64,000 nucleotides of DNA from Cyanophora paradoxa (Eukaryota; Glaucocystophyceae; Cyanophorales; Cyanophoraceae). The notes beneath the pieces are model-generated. The model saw nothing but the letters and a program-made list of their open reading frames with translations, did not search any database and was not told the DNA's origin. Position numbers and translations under genes: made by a program. The first letter of the stretch is position 1. Each line of letters opens with the position of its first letter. Positions 58,046 to 64,000 of the stretch are shown piece after piece. The stretch spans positions 1-64,000 of the forward strand of contig QPMI01000291.1 in assembly GCA_004431415.1 (NCBI GenBank), written 5' to 3'.

Positions 58046-58227
58046 TAAACGAAAAATCCCGAAATAATACAAATACATTCGAATTCCCCACGATATTCAG
58101 TAATACATACTTTTCATCGATAAATTCAATCGAGATATTCCCACTGACTCACTGATATCATCAATCATTTCATTAACCCCCTGACGATATTCAGTAACAA
58201 AAACAAAAAACTCACGCCATGGCTACA
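58032..58227 (+). repeat. Direct repeats at the viral left boundary
   Basis: The 14-mer acgccatggctaca occurs at 58032-58045, exactly at the composition change, and again at 58214-58227. Within this interval acgatattcagtaa occurs twice (about 58090 and 58184). They may be part of a terminal repeat or mark the insertion site. Confidence 0.6.
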
Positions 58228-58280
58228 ATTACATCTTTATCATCTTTATCGTATTTCATTTCCATTTCCCACTTATCGTT

Positions 58281-58577
58281 TTACTTCTCTTGCTTCTTTT
58301 TAGCTAATTTTCTTTGTAGTCTATCTCTCACAGATCCTTTAAAAGTTACATTTCCTTTATCACCAGGATCATTACTAAGTATCAAATTTTGGAATTCGAG
58401 TTTTAAAGATTGTAGCATCGATGGTCTTATTTCATTTACTGCATTGTAACCGAGTGTGTGTTGTAAGAACTCTTTAAAAAACTCATCAAACTTTTCCATT
58501 GTTCTATTTTCTTCTTTTTCAAGAAATTGAAACGTATATCGGCAAGCATCCTTTGCTTTGATACCTTGCGATGCCAT
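58281..58577 (-). CDS. Viral protein of unknown function, 98 aa
   Basis: ATG at 58577, stop at 58281-58283. Charged, mostly helical, with AKDACRYTFQFLEKEENRT, DEFFKEFLQHTLGYN and a lysine-rich end KLAKKKQEK. It lies nearest the left end of the element and faces outward. I do not recognise a family; a DNA- or RNA-binding role is possible from the basic C-terminus. Confidence 0.6.
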   Translation of the reverse strand: MASQGIKAKDACRYTFQFLEKEENRTMEKFDEFFKEFLQHTLGYNAVNEIRPSMLQSLKLEFQNLILSNDPGDKGNVTFKGSVRDRLQRKLAKKKQEK

Positions 58578-58892
58578 CGTTACAACTACTTCTAATATCT
58601 GGTTTTAAATCTCATCATTTTTTGCACCTTCGCCAATAGCATATATACCCGTATATATACATCAGAACCTCCGTATATACCATCCCCGACAACTTCTGAT
58701 TTTTTCATTTTTTTTACTTTTTCGCATATGACGACATATACATATATACATCAGCGTCACCGACATATTCGGGGTCATCACATCGCGGCGAGTCCGAAAA
58801 CATATAGCATGCCACAAAGTAGTATTTTTTGCAATCCGACCAATAACAGTGAGGTTATCATAGTTCTTCCCGGGTTATCATAGTTTTTCCCC

Positions 58893-58972
58893 CATTGTAA
58901 CCGGACTTGCCCCCCCCATTGTAACCGACTTGCCCCCCATTGTAACCAACTTGCTCCCCCTTGTAACCAATC
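58893..58972. repeat. Degenerate tandem repeat, about 22 bp x 4
   Basis: Units of the form ccccattgtaaccgacttg are repeated about four times with small changes (ttgtaaccggacttg, ttgtaaccgacttg, ttgtaaccaacttg, ttgtaaccaatcg). Confidence 0.8.
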
Positions 58973-59045
58973 GATACCCGGTTGATATTTGTTTGTCGAA
59001 AACAAAAAACCAAAAAAACGCAAAAACACCGGACAAAAAACGACC

Positions 59046-59117
59046 TTTGTGGACACCGGGGATACCGGGTTTGTGGACACCGGGGATACCGGGTTTGTGG
59101 ACACCGGGGATACCAGT
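59046..59117. repeat. Exact 24-bp tandem repeat x 3
   Basis: The unit tttgtggacaccggggatac begins at 59046, 59070 and 59094, an exact 24-bp period, with the third copy diverging at its end. A partial ttttgtgg follows. Confidence 0.9.
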
Positions 59118-59333
59118 TTTGTGGTTATTTTGTGGACAAAATGCAAAAAAACTAAAAAACAAACAAAAACGAAAAACGCGAAAAGACGAAGAAAACGGTT
59201 CCGAAAAACTACAAAAACTCGAAAAACAATCGAAACCGCCACGCAAACCGTCAAACCGCTGTATCTTTTCACCAACTCATCGCCTTGCAAAAACAAAAAT
59301 AGCGCCGGAATGCTCTCAAAAAGCGCTACAAGG

Positions 59334-60101
59334 CTACATCGTAACCGTAGTGCCCTCGCGCTGTATGCGAGCCAACCGTTCCTTCTTTTGCAGTGCCCGC
59401 CTCTTGCCGAACTTCCGAGTCATCTTTTTCAAGTCGTCTTCCGATAGAATCGCCCGGTCTGTGTAAAACTTAACGTCGTAGCCTTGCAGACCCACGCAGA
59501 CCACCTGATAACTATGACCCCATAGCCTATTCAATTCCTTAAAGTCTCTCTTACTGAGACCACCATTATATTCATCAAAAGCACAGTTAAACTCTTTTTC
59601 GTTCCCTAATATATTAAAGAAGACCACGAATTCGAGGTTGCGCCTAATTGTAGTGCTTACTGAGCACATGCGTTGTGAATTCACGATGAGGGATATCATA
59701 TAATGGCGTCCAGAGGTTACCAGCTTTTTCAAGACCATATTCGTCTCCATATTTAGCGAGGATCCAATCATGTCATCTAATATCAAAACTAAGCTGTTCT
59801 TTCTCTCTCCCTTTTCGATTCGTTTCTTTTGCATCCCGATGAGCTTCACCACAAGGTCATCGTTCCATTCCTCAAAGATATTATCGGTGTGTGTGATGTC
59901 TTGCCATTGACCAGTGAATGCGGTTGAACTAAAAACCACGACCTGATTGATTTGGTCGCGAAGCTCATACAGTAAATATTTCGCAAACGTAGTCTTACCA
60001 GTGTTACTACGTCCCCAGCAACCGATTCTTGTTGGTAAAACTATGTTCCTTGCAGGATCCAACTCAGGTATTTCATCCAGATTTATGGTTTCCTTATCCA
60101 T
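59334..60101 (-). CDS. Viral genome-packaging ATPase (A32/FtsK-HerA-like)
   Basis: 255-aa P-loop ATPase that pumps the viral genome into capsids in related viruses. Walker A is GRSNTGKT at residues 30-37, Walker B LVLILDD at 104-110, and a sensor-like NSQR at 141-144 follows ISLIV. Length and motif spacing fit virophage and Polinton-like virus packaging ATPases. Start 60101 lies 45 bp after the stop of the capsid gene on the same strand, so the two are probably co-transcribed or at least co-regulated; TTTTTTATATC lies just upstream. No intron. Composition matches the other viral genes and not the host. Confidence 0.88.
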   Translation of the reverse strand: MDKETINLDEIPELDPARNIVLPTRIGCWGRSNTGKTTFAKYLLYELRDQINQVVVFSSTAFTGQWQDITHTDNIFEEWNDDLVVKLIGMQKKRIEKGERKNSLVLILDDMIGSSLNMETNMVLKKLVTSGRHYMISLIVNSQRMCSVSTTIRRNLEFVVFFNILGNEKEFNCAFDEYNGGLSKRDFKELNRLWGHSYQVVCVGLQGYDVKFYTDRAILSEDDLKKMTRKFGKRRALQKKERLARIQREGTTVTM

Positions 60102-60146
60102 TACAGTAAAGATATAAAAAAACAGACAAAACGCGACACGCTACGC

Positions 60147-61370
60147 TTAGAAGTTGCTTACTTTGAGGGTTGACAGTTGATAGCCATTGATTACGAGGAC
60201 ATTGTGGCGAAGTGTGAAGATATCCACCACAACCGGGTTCGCATCAGTGCAGCCGTTAACTGTGAGGTTCATGTAGCTTGATGACGAGTTGAAAAAGTCC
60301 TGATAACCGAGAACCGAGTTGTGCAGCGAATCCTTGCCGGACTTGCTCAGAACAACACCATAAACGCTTCCCTCAGCGACTCCAACAGCGGCACCACCTG
60401 TGCTCGCACCCTTGTAGTGAGAGGGGATGTGGTTCACAGCGGAAAGGAAGCCCGAGATTGGCTTATTTGAAATATCGAGGGTGCGATTGTTGTGGTAAAT
60501 CTCGAAGTTGGTGATGTTGTAGGTTTCGCCCTTGCCATAGAAGCGAGAGTGGTTAACCGTTTTCAGATCCGCGTTCTTTCGGACTGTAAGCAGAACCGAG
60601 TGGACAAGTCCGCTTACATTAGCAAGCGAGACCTCAGTCGCAGTGTCGGCATCCGCCGTTTTCAGTGGGCGGGTTTGCTTGTGGAGAACCTCAGTAATTG
60701 GGATGCGAATGCCACCCTCCTCGTTTGCCATTTTAAGCAGTCGCTCCGCCTCATCAGAGGAGATGTTAACGAACTGACAAACGAGATGGCAATCGCTCAT
60801 AGCGATGGTAGCATTCTGAGCAAGTGTAACAACAGTCGAAGCCCGGAAATCGACCTCGATTTGGGGCATCTCGGCAAGTGCACAGAGAGGGAAGTAAGAG
60901 TCGTCCCACATTTGCGATGGGATCTTAACAATAAATTCACGAGAAGTGTTGTTAAGAACAATAGCGGCATCGTCCATGCCATAGGACGTGGCAAGAGCGC
61001 CGAGAGTGGAGGCATCGTTATCGATGATGGAATTTACAGTGATCCAGTCACCGGGTAACGTGAGTTTAAAACCACCATGGACGATTCGGACATTTTCAAT
61101 GAAGCTACTCGCACAGTTTGGAAGGGTCGCATTGGCACCACCACCACCAGTGAGTTTAAAGTAGAGGGAGAGACCGCTGAGTAGCTGTTTGCGAGGGAGG
61201 TCAAAGACCGCAGTAGAAGCAAAGCCAAAGGTGTTGCCACGAGGCTTGACTGTTTCGATGAATGGCTTATATTTCGGGTTGGCGCCAATGACCAGACCAG
61301 GGGATAGATATAATTCGCTCGAATTGGGGGTGACGAGAAGCTCTTTAAGAGTGGTTCCAGCGAGCGCCAT
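60147..61370 (-). CDS. Major capsid protein candidate (double jelly-roll type)
   Basis: 407 aa, start 61370, stop 60147-60149. N-terminus MALAGTTLKELLVTPNSSELY leads into beta-rich sequence with GLSLYFKLTGGGGANATLP, WDDSYFPLCALAEMPQIEVDF and a C-terminal beta segment ending LVINGYQLSTLKVSNF. Size, beta-strand richness and position between the packaging ATPase and a penton-like gene match the major capsid proteins of Polinton-like viruses. I assign it by context and pattern; there is no short diagnostic motif. The 5' region (61371-61422) is shared with the divergent penton-like gene and contains TATAAATTATTTTG on the minus strand. Confidence 0.78.
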   Translation of the reverse strand: MALAGTTLKELLVTPNSSELYLSPGLVIGANPKYKPFIETVKPRGNTFGFASTAVFDLPRKQLLSGLSLYFKLTGGGGANATLPNCASSFIENVRIVHGGFKLTLPGDWITVNSIIDNDASTLGALATSYGMDDAAIVLNNTSREFIVKIPSQMWDDSYFPLCALAEMPQIEVDFRASTVVTLAQNATIAMSDCHLVCQFVNISSDEAERLLKMANEEGGIRIPITEVLHKQTRPLKTADADTATEVSLANVSGLVHSVLLTVRKNADLKTVNHSRFYGKGETYNITNFEIYHNNRTLDISNKPISGFLSAVNHIPSHYKGASTGGAAVGVAEGSVYGVVLSKSGKDSLHNSVLGYQDFFNSSSSYMNLTVNGCTDANPVVVDIFTLRHNVLVINGYQLSTLKVSNF

Positions 61371-61422
61371 TGTTTACTAATCGTGAACAAAATAATTTAT
61401 ACACGGATAGTAACGAACACAA
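61371..61422. promoter_or_regulatory. 52-bp divergent viral promoter region
   Basis: Very short AT-rich spacer between the major capsid (minus) and penton-like (plus) starts. It includes aataatttatacacgg, so both genes probably share TATA-like elements. Confidence 0.5.
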
Positions 61423-62319
61423 ATGGGAAAAATACTAATCAATATCGATTCCAGGGATCGCGAAGCTGATTCTACCAGTTCCGCGAATTTCCGCTATAAA
61501 CTTCCCTATCCTGTGAAGCGAGTCAAATCTTGCAGGATCACGAATTTCGAGCTATTTAATAATCTATACAACCTAACCGAAGATGGAAGCATTACCACAG
61601 TCACCTACGATAACATCAGTGCCCAGAAGACCCGGACAAACACCTTTAAAGCCGGAAACTACGACCCCACGAGCCTCGTTAATTACCTAAACGTTCTGAT
61701 TGGCACACAGCAGTATGCGCAGAATGGAGGAGGAACCTACACCCGCAAATTCAAAGTGTTCTACGACTCAAACACCATGAAACTGAGGATCCTTTCGAAT
61801 GAGGCGTTCGGTCTCCGGTTTGCCTCGCTTCCAGTGGCAAACTTTACAGGATTCCAGGTCGCTGACAAACTGTATTTAGGTGCAGTGTTGGCAGTGAACG
61901 AAACGTATGATGCACTCGTTTACACACACGAATTATATTCGGAGGTTCCCCTCGACCTTCTTTATTACTCATACATGTTGCTCCACATTGAGCAGCTACG
62001 AGGCACTGTGATCAGTCGCAACCCATCCGATTGCTACGCAATTGCAAAGATCATTCTCGACCAGCAAGTCGGAGCCCTGTTAAAATACGAGGGTTCCAAT
62101 GCGACTATGGTAGCATCTGACATGATCGACCGAGAGCTTGAATACCTCGACATCGCACTGAAATACTATAATGGGATTCAGGTCACCTTGCACAGCGATT
62201 GGAGCATGACGCTCGAAATCGTCACTGACGATGGTGGGAACAGAAACAAGAAAGACCTCAAAGCTATATTTGCCGATTTACAGGATCACCTCCTCCCATT
62301 CGATAGGTCATTTTCGTAA
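61423..62319 (+). CDS. Penton-like minor capsid protein
   Basis: 298 aa, start 61423, stop 62317-62319. The N-terminus has the pattern ILINIDSRDREADSTSSANF, then YKLPYPVKRVKSCRITNFEL and NNLYNLTED. The 'SRDR...FRY.LP..V..VKS..I..FEL...LYN' pattern is shared by minor capsid (penton) proteins of Polinton-like viruses and larger relatives. Single jelly-roll function at capsid vertices is inferred from family and neighbours. Confidence 0.72.
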   Translation: MGKILINIDSRDREADSTSSANFRYKLPYPVKRVKSCRITNFELFNNLYNLTEDGSITTVTYDNISAQKTRTNTFKAGNYDPTSLVNYLNVLIGTQQYAQNGGGTYTRKFKVFYDSNTMKLRILSNEAFGLRFASLPVANFTGFQVADKLYLGAVLAVNETYDALVYTHELYSEVPLDLLYYSYMLLHIEQLRGTVISRNPSDCYAIAKIILDQQVGALLKYEGSNATMVASDMIDRELEYLDIALKYYNGIQVTLHSDWSMTLEIVTDDGGNRNKKDLKAIFADLQDHLLPFDRSFS

Positions 62320-62348
62320 ATTAATATCGCACCCTAAATTAAGAATCA

Positions 62349-63131
62349 ATGCCGCGTCAAGCTACCACCAAACCACGCAAAACCAAACCGAAAGATTACC
62401 TCAGCACGCCAGCAAGTTTGGCAGACGTGGATACACCCACTAAATTTGGAAGAGGCAAAGCAGACAAAGCCAAAGCAGTGTATCACGTTGGTGATATTGA
62501 GCGTGATGTCCACTCTTCGCGAAACGAGTTCATTCAAGGACAGATCAGTGATCGAAACGATGCGAACGCTCTGATTGACGAAGTCCCGCTGAATAAGATG
62601 CCCGGTAACAAGAGAGGACGAAAGAAGGGAACGATCATAAATTCGACAAAGGAACGAATCGCTTCAAAGAAAGTATTACTGAAAGAGCTCGATATCGGCA
62701 ACGTGTATTCGGTGCAGACAGGCGATCGCTACCGCTATTATCTTGCGAAGCCAGGCAAGGGCATATCCAGTCTCACACGAGCCAGTGCGAAAGAATTGGT
62801 GGAAGGCATTGCCAAAGAGACGAAGCTCGAAAACCAAATCATGGAGCAAAAGATCACAAAGGAAAAGGTGGACGAGAAACCAGTGGTTGCATCGGAAGTA
62901 CTTGCTGATCCAATTGCGCCAGCAATCAGTGCCACACCCGATCAGTTAATTGCGAAAACGATCGCACTACAAGACACCAACACCGCCACCAATCTCCCGA
63001 TCGCAAACAAGCACATCCTGAAAATCGCCGCCTCGACAAGCGAGCCGCTTAACTCCATTCCCCGTGTGTCCCAGCCATTTATTAGCGGATTCGCAAAGCT
63101 CGGATTAAAGCCAGGTTACAGGAGGCTCTGA
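62349..63131 (+). CDS. Basic viral protein of unknown function, 260 aa
   Basis: Start 62349, only 29 bp after the penton-like stop, so likely part of the same transcription unit. The N-terminus is very basic (TKPRKTKPKDYLS, GNKRGRKKGTII), the middle has NVYSVQTGDRYRYYLAKPGKG, and the C-terminus ends SGFAKLGLKPGYRRL. It could be a DNA-condensing or internal virion protein; no family recognised. Confidence 0.65.
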   Translation: MPRQATTKPRKTKPKDYLSTPASLADVDTPTKFGRGKADKAKAVYHVGDIERDVHSSRNEFIQGQISDRNDANALIDEVPLNKMPGNKRGRKKGTIINSTKERIASKKVLLKELDIGNVYSVQTGDRYRYYLAKPGKGISSLTRASAKELVEGIAKETKLENQIMEQKITKEKVDEKPVVASEVLADPIAPAISATPDQLIAKTIALQDTNTATNLPIANKHILKIAASTSEPLNSIPRVSQPFISGFAKLGLKPGYRRL

Positions 63132-63447
63132 GCCGACCTTAATATTTTCTCGCCCAATAGTAGCGCTACGTAACAAGAACCTATCTCGTAGTGAGTGCTC
63201 GCGCATTTTATCCTTTTTTCGTAGGATCCATGTGCATTTCGCTTTCAACACCTGTTCTACCGGGTTCATTGGTAGTAACTTGGGCGCCCCCGACAAGTCA
63301 GCCCGCATCGGGCATCGGGGGCAGCGCTTATTTTTGTAGCTTCTACCGGTTGTAGGGGTCAAAAATTGATTACGTTCTGAAAAAAGGTATATCAAAGAAG
63401 AAAATCATTTAAAGATTTCTTGCTATATAGTAGCAGAGGTTGAGAGA
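63132..63447. other. Viral intergenic region
   Basis: No clear gene on the plus strand. A minus-strand open frame (63105-63395) with CPRCPMRADLSGAPKLLP overlaps the previous gene and lacks an ATG start, so it is not called as a CDS. The right end holds the promoter-like motif of the next gene. Confidence 0.45.
63401..63429 (+). promoter_or_regulatory. Viral promoter-like motif, copy 1
   Basis: AAAATCATTTAAAGAT (63401-63416) is followed by TATATA (63424-63429), 18 bp before the ATG of the 84-aa gene. It matches the arrangement at 63860-63896. Confidence 0.55.
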
Positions 63448-63702
63448 ATGACGACAAGTGCGGCTCAGAAGCGTGCAAATGCTAATTACCGGGCTACCGG
63501 GAAAGGCAAAATTGCGCTCCAAAAGAACAAGGAGAAAATGCGAAAAAAGGTTTACGAGCTTTATCAATCTGATGATTGCTATCGCTCGATGAAAATCGTT
63601 CAAGCAAGTCACCGTGCGTATTCCAACAATGCGATTTGTTTCGTGAAATTCTTGTTTGGCGTTCCCTATAATAATGTCGGTCGCCCATCTAAGTATATCT
63701 AA
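63448..63702 (+). CDS. Small basic viral protein, 84 aa
   Basis: ATG at 63448, stop at 63700-63702. Lys/Arg-rich helical N-terminal half (QKRANANYRATGKGKIALQKNKEKMRKK) followed by VYELYQSDDCYRSMKIVQAS and a short hydrophobic segment FVKFLFGVPYNNVG. Could bind nucleic acid. No family recognised. Preceded by a conserved promoter-like motif. Confidence 0.55.
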   Translation: MTTSAAQKRANANYRATGKGKIALQKNKEKMRKKVYELYQSDDCYRSMKIVQASHRAYSNNAICFVKFLFGVPYNNVGRPSKYI

Positions 63703-63859
63703 ATCCTTTTTCTCGGCGCGATTGAAGCTGAGGAAACGAATGCGCAACCGCGCTAAATAAAAATTGCTTTCGTGTTATTTTTCGAGCTTGTTTATCGAGC
63801 CAACCCTTTTGTTATTTTTGTGAAATTTCCGTCGGGCAAAAAATGACGCAGAACTGAAA

Positions 63860-63896
63860 AAATGATTTAAGGATAATTTTCTTTGGATATATATAA
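63860..63896 (+). promoter_or_regulatory. Viral promoter-like motif, copy 2
   Basis: AAAATGATTTAAGGAT (63860-63875) is followed by TATATATA (from 63889), about 13 bp before the ATG at 63909. Two differences from the copy at 63401. Confidence 0.55.
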
Positions 63897-63908
63897 GAAC
63901 GCAACGAG

Positions 63909-64000
63909 ATGCCTCGCCCTTCCAACCGGTTGATCAGAAAGCTTAATGAAGACACTATTGGTTACACTACTATGAGTCTTGTTCATGGATTGATGACAAC
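63909..64000 (+). CDS. Viral ORF, partial at right edge
   Basis: ATG at 63909 opens a frame MPRPSNRLIRKLNEDTIGYT that runs off the window. Placed right after a promoter-like motif, so probably real. Too short to identify. Confidence 0.5.
   Translation, partial: MPRPSNRLIRKLNEDTIGYTTMSLVHGLMT

Larger units (their letters stand above)
58578..59333. other. Viral region with tandem repeats, no convincing gene
   Basis: Between the 98-aa gene and the packaging ATPase stop. It contains repeated tatatacatcag words (58,650-58,755) and two tandem arrays. Open frames on both strands here (minus 58778-59296; plus 58930-59466 and 58989-59447) run through the repeats and are Lys/Thr- or Phe/Val-rich; none has a recognisable domain. 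The minus frame has hydrophobic stretches and could be a membrane protein, but I do not call it. Confidence 0.5.
58046..64000. mobile_element. Polinton-like virus / virophage-type element (right part beyond window)
   Basis: From about 58,046 the sequence becomes AT-richer, has no introns and is packed with ORFs. It carries the conserved morphogenesis set: packaging ATPase, major capsid protein and penton-like minor capsid protein, plus small unknown ORFs. No polymerase, integrase or protease is visible, so the element is probably cut by the right edge. No gap lies at the junction, which fits an integrated (endogenous) element, but a chimeric assembly cannot be excluded. Confidence 0.82.

Noticed and set aside
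58778-59466. Overlapping viral open frames on both strands
   Set aside because: Both run through tandem repeats and one overlaps the packaging ATPase end; neither has a supported domain, so not called.
63105-63395. 96-codon minus-strand viral frame with CPRCP
   Set aside because: No ATG start (TTG), overlaps the 260-aa gene, and no recognisable domain; left as intergenic.

Overview
The window reads as nuclear DNA of a unicellular eukaryotic alga joined, near its right end, to an AT-richer segment of a small DNA virus. From 1 to about 58,045 it is very GC-rich, with multi-exon genes, short introns (often 40-100 nt, some only inferred from conserved protein motifs) and both gene orientations. 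Typical eukaryotic proteins are present: transportin, a choline-transporter-like protein, carnosine N-methyltransferase, an F-box protein and a DExH RNA helicase. A formate/nitrite transporter and an ISE2-like helicase, both with transit-like N-termini, suggest a photosynthetic host. The host lineage (haptophyte, stramenopile or other GC-rich alga) cannot be fixed from the sequence alone.

Layout. 1-8,088: DExH helicase (minus, cut by the left edge), a small membrane-protein candidate, an F-box protein with a Cys/His-rich tail (minus) and a P-loop ATPase (plus). 9,046-14,156: a type I membrane protein and an alveolin-like protein ending in a dehydrin-like K segment. 14,157-20,340: no convincing gene, but many repeats, including a compound inverted repeat built partly of 149-bp monomers. 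20,341-26,922: a secreted or cell-surface protein with a long Ser-Pro repeat and a C-terminal membrane anchor. 27,220-40,718: a very large secreted kelch-repeat protein (minus), carrying an internal 424-bp exon duplication split by 1.14 kb of extra DNA. 41,853-45,770: transportin (minus). 46,021-46,425: a possible small secreted protein. 46,768-48,642: carnosine N-methyltransferase (minus). 48,792-51,016: a coiled-coil protein (minus). 51,643-54,158: choline-transporter-like protein. 55,221-57,210: formate/nitrite transporter (minus).

From about 58,046 to the right edge, base composition falls, introns vanish and ORFs become compact. This part carries a virion morphogenesis module: an A32-like packaging ATPase, a double-jelly-roll-type major capsid protein candidate, a penton-like minor capsid protein, and several small unknown proteins. 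It matches the layout of Polinton-like viruses or virophages and is most simply an endogenous element whose right part lies beyond the window. The ATPase and capsid genes face left and the penton-like gene faces right, with a 52-bp divergent promoter region between them.

Host exon boundaries are approximate except where stated; gene spans run from the inferred start codon to the stop codon and include introns.
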